Below, in pieces: positions 1 through 6,600 of a stretch of DNA of 11,583 nucleotides. Every line of letters starts with the position of its first letter. The stretch's first letter is position 1. The notes beneath the pieces were generated by a model. That model saw only the letters and a list, made by a program, of their open reading frames with translations. It ran no database searches and was not told the DNA's origin. The DNA is taken from assembly GCA_023457535.1 (NCBI GenBank), contig JAEWLN010000091.1, positions 1 to 11,583 of the forward strand, given 5' to 3'. The stretch is from Bacteroidota bacterium (GTDB taxonomy: Bacteria > Bacteroidota > Bacteroidia > Flavobacteriales > Flavobacteriaceae). The position numbers and the translations under genes are program-made.

Positions 1-62
1 AGGGGGCGTAGGGTTTACCCCTAAGTAAAAAAAATGATATGTGGCGATAGAAAATCTGTATT
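1..62. repeat. Direct repeat, copy A (40-bp identical core at 1-40)
   Basis: The first 40 bases of the window recur without a mismatch at 164-203. Similarity continues more weakly to about position 62, where both copies read AATCTGTATTTT. The core contains a small hairpin, TAGGG (9-13) pairing with CCCTA (19-23), followed by an A-rich run. The window starts exactly on the repeat, so the true left end may lie outside. The function is unknown. It could be a dispersed extragenic repeat or the remnant of a duplicated intergenic segment. Confidence 0.85.
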
Positions 63-121
63 TTTTTGGATTTTCACGGCGCATTTTTTAAAGGATGGTG
101 CGTTAAATGAAGATTTTCTAT
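47..121. repeat. 11-bp inverted repeat with 53-nt spacer
   Basis: ATAGAAAATCT at 47-57 is the exact reverse complement of AGATTTTCTAT at 111-121. The left arm lies in the degenerate end of direct-repeat copy A and the right arm in the unique spacer between the two copies. The arms could form a long-loop stem in RNA or be terminal repeats of a very small non-autonomous element. No target duplication is obvious, so the nature is open. Confidence 0.5.
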
Positions 122-163
122 AAGTAAAGTATCGGCGGATTTTGTAATTTGGACCTGTAGGGA

Positions 164-225
164 AGGGGGCGTAGGGTTTACCCCTAAGTAAAAAAAATGA
201 TATTGGGCGGCAGAATCTGTATTTT
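164..225. repeat. Direct repeat, copy B (40-bp identical core at 164-203)
   Basis: This is the second copy of the repeat at 1-62, displaced by 163 bp. Positions 164-203 match 1-40 exactly. The next 22 or so bases match with a short gap and several substitutions, and similarity then stops. No coding sequence or transposase lies between the copies. Confidence 0.85.
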
Positions 226-514
226 AGGAGAACGCGCTAGCAAAGTTTTTAAGTGTTGCCAAGGTTGCTGAGCGACAAAAAAATATACAATCTTGAAACC
301 TTTGGTCTGAAGATGCGGAAATCTTTGATCTAAGATGCAGAAATCTTTGTCTGAAAGAAAGGATGCATGTGATCTCTCCAACCGGGTATGTCCTGAAGTT
401 ACACCTTAAAGCGCAGGATTGCACTTTCATGAAACGAGACCAAGCCAAAATCTTTCACTGAAACGCAGCTCCGGGTTTTTGTCGGCGCTAATTCTTGCGG
501 GCACGGTTTGGTCA
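226..514. other. Gene-free stretch upstream of the tRNA terminator
   Basis: Apart from the tandem repeat at 301-355 and its outlier at 448-463, nothing recognisable is present. Short open frames on the minus strand here are repeat-driven, have no promoter-like element, and resemble no family I know. No RNA gene was recognised by eye. Confidence 0.5.
301..355. repeat. Degenerate 22-23-bp tandem repeat, about 2.5 units
   Basis: Unit 1 is 301-323 and unit 2 is 324-345. Both follow the pattern TTTG, TCT, AAGATGC, GGAAATC or AGAAATC with few differences. A partial third unit starts at 346. A related sequence, AAATCTTTCACTGAAA, appears at 448-463 and matches 341-356 at 14 of 16 positions. The block is non-coding as far as can be seen. 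Confidence 0.6.
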
Positions 515-515
515 T

Positions 516-549
516 AAAAAAATCCCTGCCATTTGATACAGCAGGGATT
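516..549 (-). terminator. Rho-independent terminator of the tRNA-Pro gene
   Basis: Reading the minus strand, a 9-bp perfect stem (AATCCCTGC at 521-529 with GCAGGGATT at 541-549 on the plus strand, 11-nt loop) is followed by a run of T residues (plus-strand A at 516-522). It lies 8 nt beyond the mature tRNA 3' end and suits a monocistronic tRNA transcript. Confidence 0.85.
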
Positions 550-557
550 GGCTTTCG

Positions 558-632
558 TCGGGGTGGCAGGATTCGAACCTGCGACCTCCTGGTCCCAAAC
601 CAGGCGCGATGACCGGGCTACGCTACACCCCG
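558..632 (-). tRNA. tRNA-Pro, anticodon UGG
   Basis: On the minus strand the sequence folds as a standard cloverleaf. The acceptor stem is CGGGGTG with CACCCCG, with discriminator A at 558. The anticodon stem CCTGG/CCAGG encloses loop TTTGGGA with anticodon TGG. The T loop is GTTCGAATC flanked by GCAGG/CCTGC. The CCA end is not encoded, since ACG follows. This tRNA delivers proline at CCA and, by wobble, other CCN codons. It has its own promoter and terminator and is divergent from trxB. Confidence 0.97.
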
Positions 633-642
633 AAAGCGGTGG

Positions 643-673
643 CAAATATAGCACTTATTTTTTCTTTGCCAAA
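643..673 (-). promoter_or_regulatory. Bacteroidota-type promoter of tRNA-Pro
   Basis: On the minus strand, TTTG (670-673) and TATATTTG (643-650) are separated by exactly 19 nt, matching the -33 TTTG and -7 TAnnTTTG consensus used by the Bacteroidota primary sigma factor. The -7 box ends 10 nt before the first base of the mature tRNA, so transcription would start at or very close to the tRNA 5' end. Confidence 0.85.
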
Positions 674-776
674 AGTATTTTTAAAATTGTTGCCCTGTTT
701 ATAAAAACGCGCTGATTGTGAATAGTGGAATAGCAAAAACCGATTGGCGCACGATACAAAATACCCAATATTGACT

Positions 777-784
777 TACTTTTG
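777..784 (+). promoter_or_regulatory. Putative -7 element of trxB (TACTTTTG)
   Basis: TACTTTTG fits TAnnTTTG and lies 19 nt upstream of the chosen ATG at 804, implying a very short 5' leader. I see no good TTG or TTTG at the usual distance upstream, so the -33 half is weak or absent. Confidence 0.5.
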
Positions 785-803
785 CGCATCAAAATACATT
801 ACC

Positions 804-1748
804 ATGCCAGACATAGAAAAAGTAAAATGCCTGATCATCGGTTCAGGGCCTGCGGGATATACCGCTGCAATTTACGCTGCGCGCGCCAACATGAACCCTG
901 TGCTGTATCAAGGTGCACAACCAGGCGGACAGTTAACGACTACCAACGAAGTTGAAAATTTCCCGGGTTATCCGGACGGAATTACCGGCCCGGAAATGAT
1001 GGTCGAATTGCAAAAACAAGCCGAGCGGTTTGCCACTGATGTGCGCGATGGCTGGGTGACTAAAGTCGATTTTTCCTCGCGTCCGCACAAGGTTTGGGTC
1101 AATGACATTAAGGAAATCCATGCCGAAACCGTTATTATTTCTACGGGCGCATCGGCTAAATACCTCGGATTGCCGTCCGAAATGCACTACTTGCAAACCG
1201 GTGGCGGCGTTTCGGCGTGTGCCGTTTGTGACGGGTTCTTTTACCGCAACCAGGAAGTCGTGATTGTAGGTGCTGGCGATTCGGCTTGCGAGGAAGCGCA
1301 TTATTTGTCCAAGTTGTGTAAAAAGGTCACCATGCTGGTTCGGAGCGAAAAATTCCGCGCCTCAAAGATTATGGAACAGCGCGTGCGCAAAACTGAAAAC
1401 ATTGATATTTTGATGCACACAGAAACCGTTGAGGTTATGGGGGACGGTCAGGTTGTTACGAGCGTGAAGGCCGTCAACCGTGCTACAGGCCAGGAGACGG
1501 TCATTCCGGCTACGGGCTTTTTTGTGGCGATCGGACACAAACCAAACACCGACATTTTCAAAGAGTACATCACGCTCGACGAAACCGGTTATATCGTCAA
1601 CAAACCCGGCCGCTCGCACACCAATGTGGAAGGCGTTTTCGTAGCCGGCGATGCCGCAGATCACGTTTACCGACAAGCCATTACGGCTGCCGGAACCGGA
1701 TGTATGGCTGCGCTGGACGCCGAACGTTTTTTGGCTGCGCAGGAGTAA
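804..1748 (+). CDS. trxB: Thioredoxin-disulfide reductase (TrxB)
   Basis: This cytoplasmic flavoenzyme transfers electrons from NADPH through FAD and a redox-active disulfide to thioredoxin, keeping cytoplasmic thiols reduced. The 314-residue product has the normal family length. It shows an N-terminal FAD-binding GSGPAG (13-18), the active-site pair C139-A-V-C142 in CAVCDG, an NADPH-binding GAGDSACEEA (156-165) and the C-terminal FAD-contacting motif starting FVAGD (279-283). An in-frame TTG at 744 would add 20 residues, but it lies upstream of the likely promoter. The ATG at 804 starts the expected sequence MPDIEKVKCLIIG. In the NADPH-recognition HRRxxxR region the protein reads VRSEKFR (179-185), so one expected arginine is serine. 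The gene appears to be transcribed alone, between its own promoter and a strong terminator. Confidence 0.96.
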   Translation: MPDIEKVKCLIIGSGPAGYTAAIYAARANMNPVLYQGAQPGGQLTTTNEVENFPGYPDGITGPEMMVELQKQAERFATDVRDGWVTKVDFSSRPHKVWVNDIKEIHAETVIISTGASAKYLGLPSEMHYLQTGGGVSACAVCDGFFYRNQEVVIVGAGDSACEEAHYLSKLCKKVTMLVRSEKFRASKIMEQRVRKTENIDILMHTETVEVMGDGQVVTSVKAVNRATGQETVIPATGFFVAIGHKPNTDIFKEYITLDETGYIVNKPGRSHTNVEGVFVAGDAADHVYRQAITAAGTGCMAALDAERFLAAQE

Positions 1749-1761
1749 ATCATACTTAAAG

Positions 1762-1790
1762 AAAAATCCCGATTGTTGTCGGGATTTTTT
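1762..1790. terminator. Bidirectional terminator between trxB and the GIN-domain gene
   Basis: AAAAATCCCGA (1762-1772) and TCGGGATTTTT (1779-1789) form a perfect 11-bp stem with a 6-nt loop. A T run follows on either strand. It begins 14 nt after the trxB stop and 6 nt beyond the stop of the convergent gene, so it can end both transcripts. Confidence 0.9.
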
Positions 1791-1795
1791 TGTTT

Positions 1796-2626
1796 CTATT
1801 TGGTTGGTTTCTTGTACAAAATGGCACTGTCGGTGAATTTGCGCAGATCGATTTTCTGGTCGCCGTAAATCGATATCTCTGTTTTTCCCGACGCTTCGAT
1901 GGCCATCCAGGTCGAGCAGATCAAACTGCAAACGGTGTATCCTTCGGCGGTGAGGTTTGCATTTTTGGCCGTAAAGTTTTTACCGGTAAAATTGGCATTG
2001 TTGTCCAACCGCAATTTGAGGTCGTTGGCGTCGCCTTCCACCGTGGCCGTGGCTTTTTGGTACATGTCCATCTGCAGGAACGACGAGGAGATCAACGCTT
2101 TGAGTTGGGCATTTTTACTGAGTTCGATGTGGGTTTGTTCACCCGTTAAATTAAGTTCGGTCTTGGTTTTGTCGTTGGCCATCAAGGTAAAGGACTTGCA
2201 TTTGGCGTTGGCAAAAATTCGTGCGCCGTCAAGCGCTTTGAACGTAAAATTGTCAAGCGTGATGTCGGCCAGGGCCGTTACATTGGCGTCATTTTTTGCC
2301 GTGACCATCTTAAAATCGTCCGTGTAGGTAATCCTGACGCTGAATTTTTTGTACGAAGTAGGTTCCTGACGCGCGGAAAGCTGTAGCAAATTGGCGTGCT
2401 GGACGATTGAAATGGCGTCGTGCAAATTGTCATCCGCTTCGATCTCCACACCGCATTTATCGCCTTTGATCAAAAACACTTCAAGGTTGTCCGATACTTC
2501 CAGATGGTCAAATTCGGCGACTTCTTTCTGAACCACGGTCACAATTTTGGAACCTTTGATTTTTTCGCGTTGGGCATGGCCTGAGAACGCCACCAGGCAA
2601 ACAAAGAACAGGGTAATTTTTTTCAT
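1796..2626 (-). CDS. Secreted head GIN-domain (DUF2807-like) protein
   Basis: The 276-residue protein begins with a Sec signal peptide (MKK, hydrophobic 4-14, likely cleavage after SGHA near residue 18). It has no lipobox cysteine, so export to the periplasm or beyond is predicted. The mature part is almost all short beta-strand-like stretches with repeated N, D, K and T turns (for example VEGDANDLKLRL, NNANFTGKNFTAKNANLTAEG), as expected for the repetitive beta-helix of the putative auto-transporter adhesin / head GIN family. No catalytic motif is seen. The ATG at 2626 is preferred over an in-frame ATG at 2677 because it directly precedes the signal peptide and lies below a TATATTTG box. Four cysteines in the mature protein (C59, C143, C233, C237) are notable. 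Binding partner and function are unknown. It follows the transglutaminase-like gene but probably has its own promoter. It ends in TAG. Confidence 0.78.
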   Translation of the reverse strand: MKKITLFFVCLVAFSGHAQREKIKGSKIVTVVQKEVAEFDHLEVSDNLEVFLIKGDKCGVEIEADDNLHDAISIVQHANLLQLSARQEPTSYKKFSVRITYTDDFKMVTAKNDANVTALADITLDNFTFKALDGARIFANAKCKSFTLMANDKTKTELNLTGEQTHIELSKNAQLKALISSSFLQMDMYQKATATVEGDANDLKLRLDNNANFTGKNFTAKNANLTAEGYTVCSLICSTWMAIEASGKTEISIYGDQKIDLRKFTDSAILYKKPTK

Positions 2627-2645
2627 GGGGTTACGATTTGTGCCG

Positions 2646-2653
2646 CAAATATA
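2646..2653 (-). promoter_or_regulatory. -7 promoter element of the secreted GIN-domain gene (TATATTTG)
   Basis: On the minus strand TATATTTG is a perfect TAnnTTTG box 19 nt upstream of the ATG at 2626. It sits in the 51-nt gap after the transglutaminase-like gene. No convincing TTTG is found 19 nt further upstream, where the sequence is the end of the previous gene. Confidence 0.6.
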
Positions 2654-2677
2654 ACAAAGTTGCCGTTTGCAGGGCAT

Positions 2678-3523
2678 TTACCGCGTGGCAAGATTGCGGA
2701 AATATCTGGGCAGCAATTTGACTTTGTAATTGTCGAGCACAAACAAGAAATGAAAATTCTTGCGCAGTAAAATCAGCATGGCCGAGATGATGAAAACCGG
2801 GAACTTGTCGCGAAACCGGTTAAAATACTTGTCAATCTCGCGGTTGCGGTAGTTGACGATCAAAAACGGGATAGCCTCTGGGCCATAAATATTTTCAAGC
2901 CGCGAAAGTGACGACGGTTGGTAACCCGGAACAAAAAAACGAAACTTGTTGGGTTGGCCCTGGCGCGCACGGCGGAATACTTCGACCCCGGATAGCGGCA
3001 CGCCCGCGTCATCGGCGGTAAAATAAAGCCCCTGGTGCACGTCGATCGCGATCCATTTCCCATAGCGTTGCGAATAAACTTCATTGAACGTATGGGCGAA
3101 CCGTGCATTGAAAAATCGATCGATGCAGCCCCATTCTTTGACCGCAATGTTGTTGATCAGGCAAAAGTTGTTGAATATCTGCGAAAAATCGCTGCACACG
3201 CCGCCTTTTCCGTCAAGCATGAGCCGCAACGCTTTGTCCGATGCATATCCTAGTCCGCGTCCGCCTTTGATATGACGGCGCAGATAAGTACTGATCGCAG
3301 TGGCTTTGTCAAATTCGTCAGCCCCGGCGGGAATTTCCATGCGCGCATTGACGTCAAAGTAACATGGCGGCACGTCGGTCACGCCGTTCGTGTCGCTATA
3401 GCTGCCAAGATGCCCTACCTCGTCGCTATTGTGGTTTTTGGCCAATAACAGGTAACGCGTGTAGTACAACAACGGATGCCGTCTGAAAATCCAACGTAAT
3501 TTTTCCTTCGAAAACAAGGCCAT
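2678..3523 (-). CDS. Transglutaminase-like domain protein
   Basis: The 281-residue protein carries a transglutaminase-like (papain-fold) domain with the Cys-His-Asp triad in the expected order and context: C110 in GGVCSDF, H144 in FAHTFNEVY and D161 in WIAIDVHQG. In bacteria such domains mostly act as cysteine proteases, deamidases or amide-forming enzymes. The substrate cannot be read from sequence. No N-terminal signal peptide is seen. A hydrophobic stretch near residues 243-254 (FPVFIISAMLILL) precedes a basic C-terminus and could be a membrane anchor. The ATG at 3523 is chosen because the upstream in-frame TTG (3568) lies within the -7 promoter box. The gene precedes the secreted GIN-domain gene and is isolated from the ABC operon by a terminator. 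Confidence 0.85.
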   Translation of the reverse strand: MALFSKEKLRWIFRRHPLLYYTRYLLLAKNHNSDEVGHLGSYSDTNGVTDVPPCYFDVNARMEIPAGADEFDKATAISTYLRRHIKGGRGLGYASDKALRLMLDGKGGVCSDFSQIFNNFCLINNIAVKEWGCIDRFFNARFAHTFNEVYSQRYGKWIAIDVHQGLYFTADDAGVPLSGVEVFRRARQGQPNKFRFFVPGYQPSSLSRLENIYGPEAIPFLIVNYRNREIDKYFNRFRDKFPVFIISAMLILLRKNFHFLFVLDNYKVKLLPRYFRNLATR

Positions 3524-3565
3524 TGAAAAACTTTTGTCTGCAAAAGCAGGCAGGTTAGGGAGTTC

Positions 3566-3573
3566 CAAATATA
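3566..3573 (-). promoter_or_regulatory. -7 promoter element of the transglutaminase-like gene (TATATTTG)
   Basis: A perfect TAnnTTTG box on the minus strand lies 42 nt upstream of the ATG at 3523. A TTTGG (3587-3591 on the minus strand) is upstream, but only 14 nt separate TTTG from the -7 box instead of about 19, so the -33 element is uncertain. Confidence 0.6.
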
Positions 3574-3587
3574 TTAAAATAATTTAC

Positions 3588-3623
3588 CAAACCATGAGAA
3601 GTAGCGGGAATCTGTATGGTTTG
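3588..3623. promoter_or_regulatory. 8-bp inverted repeat upstream of the transglutaminase-like promoter
   Basis: CAAACCAT (3588-3595) and ATGGTTTG (3616-3623) are perfect inverted arms with a 20-nt spacer. They lie between the terminator of the peptidase gene and the -7 box at 3566-3573, and one arm overlaps the -33 region. The placement suits a regulator binding site, but no binding protein is suggested by the sequence. Confidence 0.35.
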
Positions 3624-3625
3624 TT

Positions 3626-3658
3626 AAAAAAAACATCCCGGAAGTACGGGATGTTTTT
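3626..3658 (-). terminator. Terminator of the ABC permease-peptidase operon
   Basis: AAAAACATCCCG (3629-3640) and CGGGATGTTTTT (3647-3658) form a perfect 12-bp stem with a 6-nt loop, beginning 3 nt after the stop codon. On the minus strand the T run extends to 3626. Confidence 0.9.
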
Positions 3659-3661
3659 GCT

Positions 3662-6600
3662 TTATTGCACTTTTCGCAGGTTGTCTTCCGGCACGCGGTC
3701 GATCAGGTAATTATAAGGGTCGATCCCCGCCTGATACGGTAGCCCAGCGACTTTAAACACAAAGACATTGTCTTTTTTGGACACCTTTACGCGGCGCCGC
3801 ATCAATGGTTTGCCCAGCATCTCGTCATCAGTGGGTTCGGCGAAGACCGCAATGTCGATATAGTCCGATATCGGGACGGCTGTCTGCACGCCCATCGCAT
3901 CGGCGTAAAATTTTTCCGACACCGTTTTGACCGTTACCTCATATCCATCGGTGACTTTCCTGTAACGCGCATCCAGTACGCGGTTGTTGAACAGCGTGAT
4001 TCGCTCGAACAGGTCAGTGATCAGATATTGAAGTGAATCCGGCGTAACCTTGCGCAGCTCACGCAACGCGGCCTGCGACGTAGGGTAAGGCGGCTGCTTG
4101 TAGCCATACTGTTCAATCAATTGGCGAAGTGCCGTGTTGACTTTTTGCTCACCGATCATTTCCTTAAGGTAATACATCACCACGCTGGCCTTGTTGTAGT
4201 GGATGTATTGCTGGCTTTCGGTTTTGACCAGCGGGTTTTCGCCTTCGAGTTCACCGCTCCGGCCGTCAAGGTAATCGTCCATTTCGTATTCGAGGAATTT
4301 TTTCATTTTGTCCTTGCCGTATTCCTGTTCCATGACCATCAGTGCCGAATATTGCGCGAAACCTTCACTGAGCATTTCACTGCCCTGCATATTGGCCCCG
4401 CAAACCTGGTGCGCCCAATACTGATGTCCCATTTCGTGCGCTACGACATAAAAAACCATGTCGATGTCTTTTTGCCGCACCTTTCGCAAATCGGTAATGA
4501 ACCCGATGGATTCGCTGTACGGCATCGTTCCCGGAAACGCCTGCGCAAAACTCGCATAACGCGGAAACTCGATGATACGGCACTGCTTGTGGTAGTAAGG
4601 GCCGAAATTGGCGGTGTAATACGCAAGCGACTTTCGCATACTGGCCATCATGTTTGGAATGTTATACGCATGTTGGGCGTCGTAATACACCTCAAGGTCG
4701 ATGCCGTTCCACTTTTGGCGCGCCACTTCATACCGGCCGGAAATGAACGAATAGAAATTGAGCGCTTTTCGGTCCAGTTTGTAATTGAAATACGCCCTTC
4801 CATTTTTAGACCACGATTTGACAAGGGATCCGGGTGCGATCGCGATCTGGTCCGATGAGGTGCTGATCACCGTATTGACCGTTACCCAATCGGCATCATT
4901 GCCCAGGTAATTGTTGGCGCGCGCAGACAGATTATTATCGTCGAGCCCGGGCATGCGGTCGCGCTTGGGCAGTTTGAGCTTGGCACGCCGGTTTTTGTCC
5001 GATACTTCAAAGTCATTGTTGTAGCCAATGGTTGGCATAATGTCCGTATTGTTGAAAAACGTACCGTTCTGCGTGAGCTGCGTAAAGCTTACCTCGTTCT
5101 CAAAACCTTTATTGCGTTGGGTCAGCGCCACCCCGAGCGGTATCGAATCGTTTGGCCGTAACGGCTCATTGAGCGTATAAATGCGGTACATCAAATCTTT
5201 ATCGTCCAATTTGAGCCTGCCCGCGACCGTAATGGTCACGTCTTTGCTGAGCTGTGGCATGGTCAGGTGAAGCTGGCTGATCGGACTGCCGGAAACATTT
5301 TTAATCCACGCGCGCACATGGGTTTGCAAATCGCGGCTTTCAGGGAAAATGTCGATGCGGTAATCAAGCGCCACATAACGCGGCTGGGCAATGGCTTCGT
5401 ACTTTTTGTATTTGTTCTCGTATTGTACTTGTTTGTCTTCGCCTTCGTCTGGTGCATCGTATTGATTCAGGATCTTGGTATTGTAGAAAACAAATCCGGC
5501 GCATAGTGCAAAGGCTGCAATGCCAAACAATACTGCCATTTTTCCTTTTGGCCAACGCGAACGCGCGAGCCGGATCCGCTGATTGAAACGCTCTTCTTTT
5601 CCGCGTGTGTAAAAATGAGCAATCACCAGCAGCAACAATACGCTGAACAACGTCCAATAAATACTGAACCACGTCGTTGCCGGAACAAACGGTCCGAATC
5701 CGTTCATGTCAGAGTATTTGATATCGGGTAAAAAGCCGTACACGAGCATGTTGGTGTTGATGTCGAGCAGTCCCCAGATAAACGAATTGACGATCACAAA
5801 GGCCACAAATGCAAACCACGCGATGTATCGGTTATTGATCAGGTAATGGAACAAAAGCGAGAGTACACATAAGAAGAACAGTTTGATCATCCGGATCACG
5901 AGCAGCGATTTGACGTAAACGCCCAGTTCATAACGCGTATAACCGTAAAGCGTTTGGGCGATCACCCCGAGCAGTATCGAAAACAGCAATACCAGCCCAA
6001 TGGCGGCCATGATCGCAATCACTTTGGACGCCAGCCGCATTCCGGACGGTACGGGTGTCGCATCTTCGATTTCATTGATTTTCGCATCGCGTTCCTTCCA
6101 GACCAGCACGCCGGTGTAAAACGTGATGAAACCATACATGAACAAATTGTACGCATCTTCGATGTTTTCTACTACGATGTACGTCACCGGATAGCGCGTC
6201 GTGCCAAAAGCGCTCGTCAGCGTGGCCAGGTTGACAATCAGGATAATGAGCCCGATCGCCATGATGATGATATAGGTGGGATTGCGAACGATCGAACGCG
6301 TCTCGAACCGGACCAGATTCCAGAAAATCCGCCATGAAAATACCCCGGGCCGCGTCGGGTTGAATACTTGCGGGGTGAGCGCGGGGACGGCATCGGGTTT
6401 TGTTTTGCGGTCTTTTTTGGCTTTTTCCCGACGCGTGTTAAAGGAAAAACGCCAGTAGACCACGCACAAAATCACGGCGGCAATACCCAGCCAGACGAGC
6501 CGGTTGACGAGCAATTCATCGGCCAGCGGCACCACGCTGAAGTTCTTTTCCGATGGCGTCATGTACTTGGTCATGATGTCAAACGGCTTGCGCCCGAACG

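Noticed and set aside
1..355. CRISPR array
   Set aside because: The repeats differ in length and sequence, the 40-bp core occurs only twice 163 bp apart, and no cas gene is present.
184..448. Two short overlapping minus-strand open frames (65 and 74 codons)
   Set aside because: They run through the direct and tandem repeats, overlap in different frames, have no promoter-like box and no recognisable domain.
427..654. 75-codon minus-strand open frame across the tRNA-Pro gene
   Set aside because: It is a translation of the tRNA itself (the VAGSNPATPTK-like peptide is a usual sign of this artefact) and has no independent support.
744..803. TTG-initiated 20-residue N-terminal extension of TrxB
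   Set aside because: It would include the likely -7 promoter box at 777-784, and the family sequence starts at the ATG at 804.
2627..2677. Upstream ATG (2677) for the secreted GIN-domain protein
   Set aside because: It puts 17 polar and Cys-containing residues before an otherwise clean signal peptide and lies upstream of the -7 box.
3524..3568. TTG-initiated 15-residue extension of the transglutaminase-like protein
   Set aside because: The TTG codon is inside the TATATTTG promoter element, so it would not be in the transcript.
4121..4858. 245-codon plus-strand open frame opposite the peptidase domain
   Set aside because: It is an antisense shadow: the minus-strand frame encodes the conserved zinc site there. 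The translation is rich in H, R, F and V with no family resemblance.
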